From Filimonas zeae (GTDB lineage Bacteria; Bacteroidota; Bacteroidia; Chitinophagales; Chitinophagaceae): a stretch of 64,000 nucleotides of DNA. The notes under the pieces were generated by a model. That model did not search any database. It saw only the letters and a list, made by a program, of their open reading frames with translations, and was not told where the DNA came from. A program made the translations under genes and the position numbers. Positions 43,709 through 53,929 of this stretch are shown here, piece by piece. The stretch lies in NCBI RefSeq assembly GCF_014641615.1, contig NZ_BMIB01000004.1, positions 186,001 through 250,000 of the forward strand, given 5' to 3'. Position 1 is the stretch's first letter; each line of letters opens with the position of its first letter.

Positions 43709-46700
43709 CTATTTAAATGAAACCTGCAAGCCAAGCGTATAAATACGGGGAACAGGGTATTCATAAGAAGCCAGGTTGTTATCATCTTCAGGATCAAATC
43801 CTGTCCATTTTGTCCAGGTATATAAGTTCTGGCCCTGGGCATATATACGCAAAGAATTGATCACCTTCAGCTTCTGTAATACAGAAGAATTGAAATCATA
43901 CGATACAATCAGGTTTCTGAAACGCAGGTAAGATGCATCCTGAATATCCTTAGATACAAATTCGCGTTGTGTAGTAGCACTCTGTATATTGGTAACATCC
44001 CCTGGTTTAGTCCAGATAGTTTCCATTTCTTTTCTCAGGTTAAAGCCCTGCACCATAAAGGAGTGGTTCAACTGAAAATAATCCTGGTTGTTAAACCGCT
44101 GGAAACCAGACTGGAAAGTAAAGAAAGCAGAAAGTGAAAAACCTTTGTATCTCACAGAAGTGTTAAAGCCACCAATCCATGGGGCATTGTACGTGCCAAA
44201 ATCTGACACTGAATAATCAGCACTGTAAGTGGTAGTTACTTTACCATCTTTAGTGTAGTAAAGCGGACGACCTGTAGCCGCGTCAACACCAGCCCATTTA
44301 ACAATATAGTGTGTACCTAAAGGCTTACCTACTTTTACCAGTTCGGTACCCTGCTCAAATTCATTTACCTGTCCTAAAGATGTAACCTCGTTGTGGTTGT
44401 AAGCAAGGTTACCACCTACAGACCATATAAGATCCCGATTATTAATGATGTCTCCGTTTAATGCCAGTTCCACCCCTTTGTTCACCAGCGTTCCTGCGTT
44501 TACAGGAATGGAAGCTCCTTCACCAAAACCACCTGTTGCAGATATCTGCTGGTCAATAATATTGCCGTCAGTTTTCTTATGATAAATATCTAATGAACCA
44601 CTGATTCTGTTTTTAAGCACACCAAAGTCAATACCCAGGTTGGTTGATTTAATAACTTCCCATACTACGTCAACGTTTCCGGCCACACTGGGAAATAAAG
44701 AAGGGTTAACACCTGCGTAGCTTCCTGCGCCATAGGAAGGTCTGTTTCCAAAGTTGCCAAAAGTAAAGCCATCCGCGTTGGCGCTGGTACCATAAGACAG
44801 GCGTACACGCAGATTATCTACTCCTTTCCAGGTTTTGGTAAAATCTTCTCCAAGCACGTTCCAGCTACCGCCTAATGCAAAGAAGTTCTGCCATCTTCTT
44901 TCTTTCACCAACTGCGTAGAAGCGTCTCTTCTGAAAGATCCGTTGAAGGTGTATTTGTTATCATACGTGTAAGAACCAATAGCAATGGCTGCATACATAG
45001 ATCTGCCGGATTTTGCTCCACCTACAGCTGGTATCAGTTTGTTATCAACAGAACCCTGGGTTATACCAGCAGGAGTCTCCAGTAACTTAGGCTCAATTCC
45101 GTAACCAGTATAGTTGAAAGATTTTGTTTTTCTTCTCATATATTCAGACACTACTCTAACATCAAAATCGTGTTTGTCTATATGCTTCTTAAAGCCGGCA
45201 AATGCTCTGGTAATATATTCAAAATAATTGCTGAAGCCTGTGTTATAAGAACCACGTCCTTCCGTTTGTCCAACATCAGGTCCCACAGGAAATGTACTTG
45301 TATTGGCAGCAAAAGACCCGGGCGTAATAGCTCTTTCGTTCACAGTCTGGCGATAGTCCACACTTGCAAAACCTCCTACATACACATTCTTAGTAATGTC
45401 ATAATTTAAATTATAACCCAGGTTTGCTTTAAACTGATCATTATTAATAGATGTATTCGCAATACGGTCGTAAGCATTAGGTCCTACTCTTCCTGAACCT
45501 ACAGAAACTGTACCGTTGGCGTTAAACAACTTTTGATAAGGCAGCCCCAGGTAAGCAGCAGCAAAGGGGTTTGCCAAAGTAATAGAACCTTCTGATTCAA
45601 TAAAATTGCGGTGTGTATAACCTATAGAGTTATTTAAGGATATAGTTAACTTCTCTGTTTTAATATCCAGGTTTGCTCTTAAAGTATATCTTTTCAAATC
45701 AGAACGCATGCCAATGCCATCCTCTGAATAATAGCCACCGGCTACATAATATCTTGTACTGCCACCACCACCAGATAAGTTCAGGTCATGGCTCTGGAAA
45801 GTACCATTACGTAAAAACACATCACGCCAATCGGTATTAATACCCAGTAAACTATCTCTGATTCTGTCGGTAGCTGCTTTTTGCGCATCGGTACCATTTA
45901 CATAAAGCGGGTTTAAACGGGAATATCTCCAGCCTGGTAAAGTGCTGTTAGGGTTAATAATAGGTGCTATTCTTTCCTGAAAAGCAAGTAATTCAGGCGT
46001 ATTCATCATTTCAAACCGCTGCGTACCCGCTTCTGTTCTACCTAACTGAAAATTGTAACCCAGTGTAGGTTTACCCAGTTTACCTCTTTTAGTGGTAACA
46101 CTTATTACACCAGAACCACCACGGTTACCATATAATGCGGTAGCTACCGCATCACGTAACACCTGCACATCTTCAAAATCATTGGGGTTTATTGATTGGA
46201 ATACACCTTCTTCCACAGGCACACCATCTATAATGTACAAAGGAGCGGTACCACCACTGATAGAACTGTTACCACGAATCTGCACTCTTGCCGCAGAGCC
46301 TGGCTGTCCGGAACCTACGGTTGCCAAAAGACCAGGAGCGCGCCCCTGTAAAATCTGGTCAAAAGAAGCTACAGGTACGTTATTAATTTTTTCGCTGGTT
46401 ACCACGGTATTGGCACCCGCATATTTCTCTCTTTTTACACTGTAAAAACCGGTAACAATTACGTCTTCACTCAAACTTGCGCCCGGCACTAAAGAGGCAT
46501 CAATTGTATTTCCGGAAATAGCTACAGTTTTGTTTTCGAATCCTACATAACTGAACACTATTTCTCTGGCAACAGCCTTTGCTTTAAGGGTGTAAGTGCC
46601 ATCAGCCCTGGTAATAGTACTTTGCCCGCCCTTGATGGAAACAGTTACGCCAGGCAAAGCGATTCCTTTATCGTCAGTAACCTTACCTGTTATTTCCCTG

Positions 46701-46762
46701 TCCTGGGCCTGTACCTGTATTGCACACAGGAACACCCAAATAAGAAAGAATAATTTCCTCAT
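43709..46762 (-). CDS. SusC/RagA family TonB-dependent outer-membrane transporter
   Basis: 1017 aa with a signal peptide (MRKLFFLIWVFLCAIQVQAQ), a CarboxypepD_reg-like domain (ITGKVTDDKGIALPGVTVSI) and the family plug motif (VPVASFDQILQGRAPGLLATVGSGQPG). The 22-strand barrel ends LGLQVSFK. It starts the second SusCD operon, with the SusD and lipoprotein genes behind it. The leader upstream has no exact TAnnTTTG box that I could find. Confidence 0.94.
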   Translation of the reverse strand: MRKLFFLIWVFLCAIQVQAQDREITGKVTDDKGIALPGVTVSIKGGQSTITRADGTYTLKAKAVAREIVFSYVGFENKTVAISGNTIDASLVPGASLSEDVIVTGFYSVKREKYAGANTVVTSEKINNVPVASFDQILQGRAPGLLATVGSGQPGSAARVQIRGNSSISGGTAPLYIIDGVPVEEGVFQSINPNDFEDVQVLRDAVATALYGNRGGSGVISVTTKRGKLGKPTLGYNFQLGRTEAGTQRFEMMNTPELLAFQERIAPIINPNSTLPGWRYSRLNPLYVNGTDAQKAATDRIRDSLLGINTDWRDVFLRNGTFQSHDLNLSGGGGSTRYYVAGGYYSEDGIGMRSDLKRYTLRANLDIKTEKLTISLNNSIGYTHRNFIESEGSITLANPFAAAYLGLPYQKLFNANGTVSVGSGRVGPNAYDRIANTSINNDQFKANLGYNLNYDITKNVYVGGFASVDYRQTVNERAITPGSFAANTSTFPVGPDVGQTEGRGSYNTGFSNYFEYITRAFAGFKKHIDKHDFDVRVVSEYMRRKTKSFNYTGYGIEPKLLETPAGITQGSVDNKLIPAVGGAKSGRSMYAAIAIGSYTYDNKYTFNGSFRRDASTQLVKERRWQNFFALGGSWNVLGEDFTKTWKGVDNLRVRLSYGTSANADGFTFGNFGNRPSYGAGSYAGVNPSLFPSVAGNVDVVWEVIKSTNLGIDFGVLKNRISGSLDIYHKKTDGNIIDQQISATGGFGEGASIPVNAGTLVNKGVELALNGDIINNRDLIWSVGGNLAYNHNEVTSLGQVNEFEQGTELVKVGKPLGTHYIVKWAGVDAATGRPLYYTKDGKVTTTYSADYSVSDFGTYNAPWIGGFNTSVRYKGFSLSAFFTFQSGFQRFNNQDYFQLNHSFMVQGFNLRKEMETIWTKPGDVTNIQSATTQREFVSKDIQDASYLRFRNLIVSYDFNSSVLQKLKVINSLRIYAQGQNLYTWTKWTGFDPEDDNNLASYEYPVPRIYTLGLQVSFK

Positions 46763-47088
46763 GTAGAAATAGATTTTTGTTTTTAAAAGGGCATAAGTAT
46801 CCCTTCGGCTAATAGGCCATTAAAAATTTAGGAATGGATCTCTGGTTAGTTTTTAATGCAGATGTCCAGGTAGCTAAGAATAATTATCAAGCAACTTTTT
46901 TCTTCTCATGTCTTGGTTGGCGTTTAATAAAAATTAGAGACCTAAATTATGACAAAACATTGTTAAAAAAAGTTGCATCTGCAAGATATTTCTTTCTTTT
47001 TCGGTCAATTAACGTCAAATTCAATGCATTAAGCATAAAAAAAGGCCCGGACTGACGCCCGGGCCTTTTAAATTATATATACGTTACA
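46763..47088. other. Intergenic leader of the second SusC gene
   Basis: No gene is supported; a plus-strand frame of 73 codons here lacks family features. The stretch is A/T rich, carries AAGGG/CCCTT arms near the SusC start, and has the ferredoxin terminator at its right edge. No exact -7 box was seen. Confidence 0.4.
47040..47069 (-). terminator. Terminator after the ferredoxin gene
   Basis: AAAAGGCCCGG and CCGGGCCTTTT surround an 8-nt loop, followed by TTTTTTT on the minus strand. Confidence 0.88.
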
Positions 47089-47415
47089 CTATTCCTCTTC
47101 CTCAGCCATAACCTTAAATATGGCCCCTTCCATGCTTTCATCTACCCGTAGCTGGCAGGCCAAACGGCTGTTGGCACCCGCATCAGGCAATGTATCCAGC
47201 ATATCCATTTCTGCATCATTTTGTGGAGGTAAACCCGCCAGGCCCTGTAACACCTGCACATGACAGGTTGCACAAAGCGCCATACCACCACAGGTTGCCA
47301 GAATTTTGTACTCGTACGCTTTCAGAGCCTCCATCAGGCTCAGGTTCATATCGTCCGGAATTTCCAGGTTTTGCCTTACGCCTTCCCCGTTTTCCACTGT
47401 AATATTAATCATCAT
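47089..47415 (-). CDS. 2Fe-2S ferredoxin (adrenodoxin type)
   Basis: 108 aa soluble electron carrier. Three cluster ligands are seen in ATCGGMALCATCHV (Cys-x5-Cys-x2-Cys) and a fourth in RLACQL, the pattern of vertebrate/ISC-type ferredoxins. It follows an NAD(P)H ferredoxin reductase gene by ~18 nt on the same strand, so the pair likely passes electrons to a hydroxylase, a cytochrome or Fe-S assembly. The start may be the second Met. Confidence 0.92.
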   Translation of the reverse strand: MMINITVENGEGVRQNLEIPDDMNLSLMEALKAYEYKILATCGGMALCATCHVQVLQGLAGLPPQNDAEMDMLDTLPDAGANSRLACQLRVDESMEGAIFKVMAEEEE

Positions 47416-47433
47416 AATTACGCCGCAAGGTAA

Positions 47434-48438
47434 TTAAAACGAATGAATACCATTAACAGTGGTGTATTTAAAGCTCAAACGCTGATCGGGGAATACATAT
47501 TTAAACGCACTCTGAGACATTAAAGCCGCTTCGTGAAAACCACAAAGAATCAGCTTCAGTTTGCCTGGGTAAGTATTAATATCGCCAATAGCATAAATAC
47601 CTTCCACGTTGGTGGAATAATCGGTGGTATTTACAGAAATAGCGCTTTTTTCAATATTCAGTCCCCAGTTGGCAATAGGTCCTAATTTAGGGCTCAGGCC
47701 AAACAATGGAATCAGGTGATCGGCTTCCAGTGTGCTGATTTCGTTATCGGCACCAGCAATGTGCACTTCTTTCAGGTGACCGTTACCGTCAATTTTAACG
47801 ATGTTCGATTTCAGAATCAGGTTAATTCTTCCCTGTTGAGCCATGTGCACCACTTTTTCAGCGGAGTCAGGCGCACCACGGAAAGTATCGCCTCTGTGTA
47901 CCAGCGTAAGCGATTTGGCAATATCTGCCAGGTAAATAGCCCAGTCCAGTGCAGAATCACCGCCACCGGCCAGTACCACCTGCTTATCACGGAAATGCTC
48001 AGGGTCTTTTACCATATAAGCAACGCCCTTGCCTTCAAAATCTTCCAGGCGCTCAATTGCAGGTTTGCGAGGCTCAAAACAGCCCAGCCCACCAGCAATT
48101 ACAATGGCTTTACAATGCACTTTGGTACCTTCGTTGGTAGTAACAAAGAAAGACTTATCTTCTTGTCTTTCAATTCCTTCTACACGCTCCCCCAAGGTAA
48201 AGGTGGGAGAAAAAGGAGCAATCTGCTTCATCAGATTGTCCACCAGTTCCTGTGCTTTTACTTCAGGATAACCGGGAATATCATAAATGGGTTTCTGAGG
48301 ATAAATTTCAGAAAGCTGACCGCCTACCTGTGGCAGTGCATCCATCAAATGGCACCGCATTTTCAGCAGTCCCGCTTCAAATACAGAAAACAAGCCCACA
48401 GGGCCCGCTCCTATAATACAAATATCAGTCTGGATCAT
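47434..48438 (-). CDS. Ferredoxin-NAD(P)+ reductase, thioredoxin-reductase-like
   Basis: 334 aa from ATG 48438 (MIQTDICIIGAGPVG); a longer frame would overlap the upstream gene. FAD site GAGPVGLFSV, second nucleotide-binding site VLAGGGDSALDWAI, and C-terminal FAD-contact GIYAIGDINTYPGKLKLILCGFHEAALM. The redox CxxC of thioredoxin reductase is missing, as in the TrxB-like ferredoxin/flavodoxin reductases (YumC type). The adjoining ferredoxin gene is the probable partner. Confidence 0.92.
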   Translation of the reverse strand: MIQTDICIIGAGPVGLFSVFEAGLLKMRCHLMDALPQVGGQLSEIYPQKPIYDIPGYPEVKAQELVDNLMKQIAPFSPTFTLGERVEGIERQEDKSFFVTTNEGTKVHCKAIVIAGGLGCFEPRKPAIERLEDFEGKGVAYMVKDPEHFRDKQVVLAGGGDSALDWAIYLADIAKSLTLVHRGDTFRGAPDSAEKVVHMAQQGRINLILKSNIVKIDGNGHLKEVHIAGADNEISTLEADHLIPLFGLSPKLGPIANWGLNIEKSAISVNTTDYSTNVEGIYAIGDINTYPGKLKLILCGFHEAALMSQSAFKYVFPDQRLSFKYTTVNGIHSF

Positions 48439-48467
48439 ATTGCTAATTAAAACATGCTTGGTTGAAA

Positions 48468-48794
48468 TCACCCGTGAAAAAGGCTTAATAACTGATTCAC
48501 TTTCATTTCATTATCCGCTTCCTGAACCAGTTCATACAGGTTATTCAACTCTTTTTCGGTAACAATTACCTGAACCTGAGGACAAACAGTGGGCAAAGAA
48601 ATGCTTTTTAAATTTTTGTCGTGCAAAGGTACGAGAGATTCCCTTTTGTACACCACCCATTCTGAAAACTGAACGTACTCTTCTTCCCGCAGGGTTAACA
48701 TGGTGGTACCAAAACACAGCTGAAAACTCTTGCAATCGTCACATTGAATAATATAGCCATGCTTATTATGGCTCCACTGTTTAAAATTACACAT
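48468..48794 (-). CDS. Small conserved Bacteroidota protein (DUF6686-like)
   Basis: 108 aa. The N-terminus has a paired-cysteine pattern, MCNFKQWSHNKHGYIIQCDDCKSFQLCFGTTMLTL, with four or five Cys that could bind metal. The remainder is helical. It reads like the DUF6686 family, whose function is unknown. It is 29 nt upstream of the ferredoxin reductase gene, so a role in redox or iron-sulphur work is possible but not shown. Confidence 0.7.
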   Translation of the reverse strand: MCNFKQWSHNKHGYIIQCDDCKSFQLCFGTTMLTLREEEYVQFSEWVVYKRESLVPLHDKNLKSISLPTVCPQVQVIVTEKELNNLYELVQEADNEMKVNQLLSLFHG

Positions 48795-48933
48795 ACACGT
48801 AGCGTTTTAGTGCAAAAACCGATTCTGGTAAAAATTCAGTGGCAAAACTCCTGTTCCCGCACCTTTTATATTAGCCATTTAAGGAAAAACTGTTTACGCA
48901 ATTGGGAAAACCCGCTCTAAACGGGCATAAAAA

Positions 48934-48962
48934 AACAGAGCCGCCCAAAGGGCAGCCCTGTT
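48934..48962 (-). terminator. Terminator of the third SusCD pair
   Basis: AACAG/CTGTT and inner GCCC/GGGC arms form an interrupted stem; TTTTTTT follows on the minus strand, ~20 nt past the SusD stop. Confidence 0.7.
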
Positions 48963-48982
48963 CTCTCATGTGTACGATATTG

Positions 48983-50437
48983 CTATTGGTCGTATCCCGG
49001 ATTCTGTGTAAGGCCATATTTACCCGAAATCTGCATTTCCCGGTCAGGAATAGGCAGAATAGCCAGGGGATTATCGCCCTTCACTACCCCTTTGGTGGGG
49101 TTTGTTACCTCTTTACCGTTTCTCCAGGCATCCCATACCATGTTGCCTTCTGTAAACAGCTCTTTCCTTCTCTCATTCAAAATGTCGTCCAGCGTTACAG
49201 AAGCCACATCCGTATAGCCGGTAATCCGGTTTTTACGCAAAGTGTTGATATATGCCGCCGCAGTAAGTGCGCCGGAGGCAGTACCACCTTTTACCTGTGC
49301 TTCGGCAGCAATCAGGTATGCTTCAGCCAGCCTCATAATACGTGGGTTGTTCAAAAACAGGTTACCATCGCGGCCCGGGTACTTTTGAGGGTACATAGCA
49401 CCATAGTCGCCACCATCATCTTCATGCACCAGTAATTTAGCACGTACATCGTTGGCATCTGCAGCCATAAAGTTGTAAAACGCATCGGTAGCTGCACACT
49501 CTGCATAACCAACAGCGTGCGTATAATAACCAATTGAATTACGCTGTGCATTGTACTGCGTGGTGGTAAGCGCCTCAAACATGGTTTCATCTGCCCCTTC
49601 CCTGTTCCATACCGTAGTAAGGTTGGCAGTAGTAAACAGTGCATACGGCGAACCGGAAACAACAGCCGCCGCATCTGCCAGCGCCTCGTTATTCTTATTC
49701 AGGTACAGGTATACTTTAGCACGCAAAGCCAGTGCCGCCCAGTAGTTAATATAACCGTTGTTTTTAGCTCTGGCCAGTAAAGGCAGGCTGGTGGTAAAAT
49801 CGCTGATAATTAAATCGTACGTCTGTTGCAATGTAGCGCGGGTTCCCTTATAATCAACAGGAAACTTTTTATCAGCCAGTACAACGCCCGAGTTGGCAGC
49901 ACTCATGCTGGCAGCCACGGTAGGCAGCTGGGCAAATAAACGCGCCAGATCAAAATGCACCAGTCCTCTTACAGCATACAGCTGTCCCTTCAGGTCCTTC
50001 ACAGTAGCTGTATCAGCATTAGCCACGTTCAGCAAAGCAGCAGCATCCAGAATATCATTCACCCTCGCCAGCGTTACATACATAATGCTGTAAAAGTCGT
50101 TGGGGAAATTAGCGTATTTATCATGCTGATATTTACCCAGCGGAGAAATCTGGTTGTAACTACCCATGCTTCTGAAATCACTGCCTTTCAGGTCGGCATA
50201 CAAGGTAAAGTTGCCGCCATAATAGCTAAAATCAATCAGCTGGCTGTACACACCATTTACCGCGCTTTTTAAATCGCCTACGCTGGTAATTGCTTCATCT
50301 GAAGGAACGGCCGTAGAAGGCTTTTCATCCAGGAAAGACTTACTGCAGGAAGATACTGTAAACAGCATACACGCAGCAACGCCCATATATAATAAACCCT
50401 TGGTAATCTGTTTCATGTTCGCGTTTGTTTTTCGCAT
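48983..50437 (-). CDS. SusD/RagB family nutrient-binding lipoprotein
   Basis: 484 aa with a lipobox near TVSSC. SusD N-terminal pattern SVGDLKSAVNGVYSQLIDF and C-terminal ERRKELFTEGNMVWDAWRNG. The first ATG overlaps the SusC stop codon by one base (TAATG), indicating coupled translation; a second ATG seven codons later (50416) would give a more typical signal peptide. No enzyme or regulator genes lie nearby. Confidence 0.92.
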   Translation of the reverse strand: MRKTNANMKQITKGLLYMGVAACMLFTVSSCSKSFLDEKPSTAVPSDEAITSVGDLKSAVNGVYSQLIDFSYYGGNFTLYADLKGSDFRSMGSYNQISPLGKYQHDKYANFPNDFYSIMYVTLARVNDILDAAALLNVANADTATVKDLKGQLYAVRGLVHFDLARLFAQLPTVAASMSAANSGVVLADKKFPVDYKGTRATLQQTYDLIISDFTTSLPLLARAKNNGYINYWAALALRAKVYLYLNKNNEALADAAAVVSGSPYALFTTANLTTVWNREGADETMFEALTTTQYNAQRNSIGYYTHAVGYAECAATDAFYNFMAADANDVRAKLLVHEDDGGDYGAMYPQKYPGRDGNLFLNNPRIMRLAEAYLIAAEAQVKGGTASGALTAAAYINTLRKNRITGYTDVASVTLDDILNERRKELFTEGNMVWDAWRNGKEVTNPTKGVVKGDNPLAILPIPDREMQISGKYGLTQNPGYDQ

Positions 50438-53400
50438 TAAAAATCAAGGTTCACCCCTACGAATATTAATCGGGCAGGAGGTGTATCCACCTGTCTGTAA
50501 CCATTCAAAGGCACATCCGGATCTATGTTTTTGGTTTTAGCCCATATCATAGCCGTGTTAATAGAGCGTGCATATACACGAATGTTTTCGGCAAACACTC
50601 TTTTAGCAACACCCTTAGGCAGGTTATAACCTACACTCACCTCGCGCAAACGGATATTGTCGGTACTCTTAATCAGGTTAGAAGACCATCTGTCGGGCCT
50701 GTTGGCATTGGCATACACAGGTCTTGGATATTTGGCCACATCTCCTGGTTTGGTCCAGTAGTTCCCTTCAATGTCTTTATCCAGGTTAAAAGAACCCATT
50801 CTTACACCGTAGTGGTGAGAGAAGTAGCCCGGATAATCAAACAGGCTGCCACCAAACTGATAAGTTACCAGGAAAGACACATCAACGCCTTTGTAAGAGA
50901 AGGTGTTGGTAATACCACCCGTTACATCAGGTATGGCTTTACCTACCACTGCCCTGCCGGCTTCGCCGTACACAAAGGTTTTATCATCACTTTTTCCCGG
51001 GCTTACCAAAAACTGAGCGTTACCACTTTCGGGGTCTACACCAGCCCACTCAGGTAAATAAAAAGAATACATAGAAAGGCCCTGGCGATGCAGATACATA
51101 TTACCATCGCCATAAGAAATATCATCGCCGTTAGGCAGTTCTTTTACAATAGCTTTCTGGGTAGTTAAGTTAAAGTCTGTTGACCAGTTAAAACCATTTG
51201 CTTTTTTTGCAATGATGTTATCGGTATGCACTTCAAACTCAAAACCGGAGTTTTGAATTTTACCCAGGTTTTGCCAGGAGCTGGAGAAACCGGAGAGGTA
51301 AGAAACCGGCACCTGAAATAGCAGGTCGGTAGTAATTTTTTTATAATACTCCGCAGTAAAACGCACTCTTTTCAAAAACGCGATATCTACACCCACGTTC
51401 ATGTTGCGCGATTTTTCCCAGCTCAGGTTAGGGTTATTGGCCTGGCTAAGGTTAATAGCACTGTTACTGCCATATCCACCCGAAAAAGCGTATAGGCCCA
51501 GTTGCGCATAATAATCAGGAGGCAATGTACCGCTGGTACCGTAAGAAGCCCTAACACGCAGGTCGTTTATCCAGCTGATGTTTCTGATAAAATCTTCCGC
51601 ACCCAGTTTCCACTGTCCACCTACCGACCAGAAGTTACCCCAGCGGTTGTTAGCGCCCAGGCGGGAGCTACCATCGCGGCGGATGCTGCTGGTTAAGAAA
51701 TATTTGTTGTTGTAGTTATAGTTTACACTACCCAGAAATGATTCCAGTGTAGCACCAGAGGTAGAGCTGGAAGCCTGGTTGGGCTGGCCATTTGCCAGTT
51801 CAGGCAGCTTATCAGTTGAGTAACCTTGTGCTGTGGCAATCAGATTGGTCAGGCGCTCTTTCTGCGCTTCAAAACCGCCTAACACATCCAGGTTATGGCT
51901 ACCAAAGGTTTTGGCGTAACGCAGTGTGTTAGAAGAAGTAAGCGTAGTGCTGGTAAAATTATAGCGCGAGCCTAAGCCTTTGGTAGTTTCACCATTTACA
52001 CTGGTGGGGCTCCAGAACTCAAAGTTTTGCACATTAATGATATCAGCCCCCAATACAGAACGGAAATTCAACTCCGGCAGAATTTTAATACCAATTTCGC
52101 CATTGGTAAGGTTGCGATATGTTTTGGAATTGATGGTTTCACGTGCAGCACTTGAACCATTTAACATGGCAATAGGGTTAGAAACCTTACCCCAGCCAGC
52201 ATTCAGGTTCAGCGAGCCATCATCGTTATATACTTTAGAAGTTGGGTTCAGCGCAAACAGAATACCCAGCGGGCTGGTAGTACCAATACCCTGCTCCTGA
52301 TCTTTCTGATCTCTGAAACCGTTCTGAGAAGTGTAAGAGAACATTTCCTTTAAACCCACGGTAAGCCATTTATTGGCTTTGTGGTCAATATTCAGGCGGC
52401 CGCTGTAACGGTCAAAACCACTTCCTCTTACAATACCATCAGTCTTATTCATACCAATGCCCATGTAAAAAGTAGTTTTTTCGTTACCGCCACTCATCGA
52501 TACCTGATGGTCCTGCGAAGTGCCGTGGCGGTAAACATAATCGCGCCAGTTGGTATTTACACTGGCATCATCCACCCATGAGCCTGCGTTGTCCAGTGCA
52601 AACTGTTTGGCATCTGCCAGAATAGCAGCATTGCCATAGTTAGCCTCTGTAGGCAGTAAAGCCTTCTCATCCTGCAGGTAATACCCCTCCAGTGCAGCTT
52701 GCTCGTACTTCACCAACTCCGGGCCACTCATCATCTGAAAAGCGTTTACAGCCATTTTGCTCCAGCCATATTCGCCCTTGTAGTTGATTTTGGTTTTGCC
52801 CGAAGCACCTTTTTTGGTAGTAATTACCACCACGCCATTGGCAGCCCTTGAACCGTACAATGAAGCCGCTGCCGCATCTTTCAGAATAGTTACACTCTGA
52901 ATGTCATCCGGGTTCATTGAGCTGAGGATGTTAGAACTTTTACCGTAGTAAGCCATGTCTTCGCCTGTTTTCATAGGCACCCCGTCAATTACATACAAAG
53001 GCGATGTAGAAGCACTGATAGAACCTACACCACGAATGTTGATTTGCCCGGATGAACCCGGGTCGCCGGTAGCTGAAGATACACGCACACCGGCTACTTT
53101 ACCTACCAACGCCTTGTCAATAGATTCTGTAGTAGCGCCGGCCAGTTGTTTGGTAGTTACCGTTGTAAGTGAGCCCGATACTGAGCTTTTTTTAGCAGCG
53201 CCATAAGCCACTACTACCACCTCATCCATTAAACTTTCTTTGGGAACAAGGGTAATGTCCAGCGTAGTCTGGTTTTGCACTTTCACTTCCAGTGTTTCAA
53301 AGTTCAGCGCAGAAATTTCCAGCACCACGCCTGGTGTTACGTTAATACTGAATGTACCCTGGGGGTTTGCAGCAGTAGCTGTACGCGATCCTTTTACAGA

Positions 53401-53526
53401 AATTGACGCACCTTCAATAGGACTTCCGTTCTTGTCACGCACCTTTCCGGTAACGAGACGCCCTTGCGCTAATGCCATACAATGAAATAGCATTAACACA
53501 ACAAGCATGCTTGTTAGTTTTCTCAT
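50437..53526 (-). CDS. SusC/RagA family TonB-dependent outer-membrane transporter
   Basis: 1029 aa. Signal peptide MRKLTSMLVVLMLFHCMALAQ, CarboxypepD_reg-like domain (VTGKVRDKNGSPIEGASI), TonB-box-like VVVAYGAAKKSSVSGS, plug segment IDKALVGKVAGVRV, and a barrel closing with VGVNLDF. It is translationally coupled to the SusD gene. A promoter with both -33 and -7 boxes is seen ~140 nt upstream. Confidence 0.94.
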   Translation of the reverse strand: MRKLTSMLVVLMLFHCMALAQGRLVTGKVRDKNGSPIEGASISVKGSRTATAANPQGTFSINVTPGVVLEISALNFETLEVKVQNQTTLDITLVPKESLMDEVVVVAYGAAKKSSVSGSLTTVTTKQLAGATTESIDKALVGKVAGVRVSSATGDPGSSGQINIRGVGSISASTSPLYVIDGVPMKTGEDMAYYGKSSNILSSMNPDDIQSVTILKDAAAASLYGSRAANGVVVITTKKGASGKTKINYKGEYGWSKMAVNAFQMMSGPELVKYEQAALEGYYLQDEKALLPTEANYGNAAILADAKQFALDNAGSWVDDASVNTNWRDYVYRHGTSQDHQVSMSGGNEKTTFYMGIGMNKTDGIVRGSGFDRYSGRLNIDHKANKWLTVGLKEMFSYTSQNGFRDQKDQEQGIGTTSPLGILFALNPTSKVYNDDGSLNLNAGWGKVSNPIAMLNGSSAARETINSKTYRNLTNGEIGIKILPELNFRSVLGADIINVQNFEFWSPTSVNGETTKGLGSRYNFTSTTLTSSNTLRYAKTFGSHNLDVLGGFEAQKERLTNLIATAQGYSTDKLPELANGQPNQASSSTSGATLESFLGSVNYNYNNKYFLTSSIRRDGSSRLGANNRWGNFWSVGGQWKLGAEDFIRNISWINDLRVRASYGTSGTLPPDYYAQLGLYAFSGGYGSNSAINLSQANNPNLSWEKSRNMNVGVDIAFLKRVRFTAEYYKKITTDLLFQVPVSYLSGFSSSWQNLGKIQNSGFEFEVHTDNIIAKKANGFNWSTDFNLTTQKAIVKELPNGDDISYGDGNMYLHRQGLSMYSFYLPEWAGVDPESGNAQFLVSPGKSDDKTFVYGEAGRAVVGKAIPDVTGGITNTFSYKGVDVSFLVTYQFGGSLFDYPGYFSHHYGVRMGSFNLDKDIEGNYWTKPGDVAKYPRPVYANANRPDRWSSNLIKSTDNIRLREVSVGYNLPKGVAKRVFAENIRVYARSINTAMIWAKTKNIDPDVPLNGYRQVDTPPARLIFVGVNLDF

Positions 53527-53669
53527 GTGTGTATATATGTTAAAAAATAATTGCGCCTTTTAAGGGGGCAGGTTGGTTTTTAAAACAGCAAAGGCAAATT
53601 ATTTTTCAGTGGTGTATTGCATCTGTTCAGCAATGGATACTCTCGTAAGCGCGGAAAATTCTGGAGAGG

Positions 53670-53703
53670 CAAAATTAACGTCATGCATTTGATAAAAACC
53701 AAA
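53670..53703 (-). promoter_or_regulatory. Promoter of the third SusC gene
   Basis: On the minus strand TTTG (53700-53703), a 22-nt spacer and TAATTTTG (53670-53677) fit the Bacteroidota -33/-7 consensus. The expected leader is ~140 nt. Confidence 0.6.
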
Positions 53704-53917
53704 AAACCTTAATATTTTTTTAATATTCACCATCACAAAGCCATCCTAAATAACAATTTCCCAACAACTACAGAGTAGTGTTAAATTTCTTCAAACCCAA
53801 CAGCAGTAACTATTACGCGCGCTTTTTACAAAGTGTTAGGGAGTGCTTTGTTTTTGTTAAAAAAAAACTTCAAAAGCACACTTAAAAAAACCTGTAAGCC
53901 GGAATTTTTGATTGTAT

Positions 53918-53925
53918 TACTTTTG
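53918..53925 (+). promoter_or_regulatory. -7 promoter box 4 nt before the folD start
   Basis: TACTTTTG matches TAnnTTTG; the ATG at 53930 follows after CGCA, suggesting a leaderless transcript. Confidence 0.55.
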
Positions 53926-53929
53926 CGCA

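Larger units (their letters stand above)
53527..53929. other. Divergent intergenic region between SusC and folD
   Basis: No gene is supported. It holds the SusC promoter (53670-53703, minus strand) and, at the right edge, the folD -7 box. Between them are A/T tracts without clear structure. Confidence 0.5.

Noticed and set aside
46834..47055. 73-codon plus-strand frame in the SusC leader
   Set aside because: No start signal, odd composition, and it ends inside the ferredoxin terminator hairpin.
47716..48450. 244-codon plus-strand frame
   Set aside because: It is a shadow of the ferredoxin reductase gene; the minus-strand frame has all FAD/NAD motifs.
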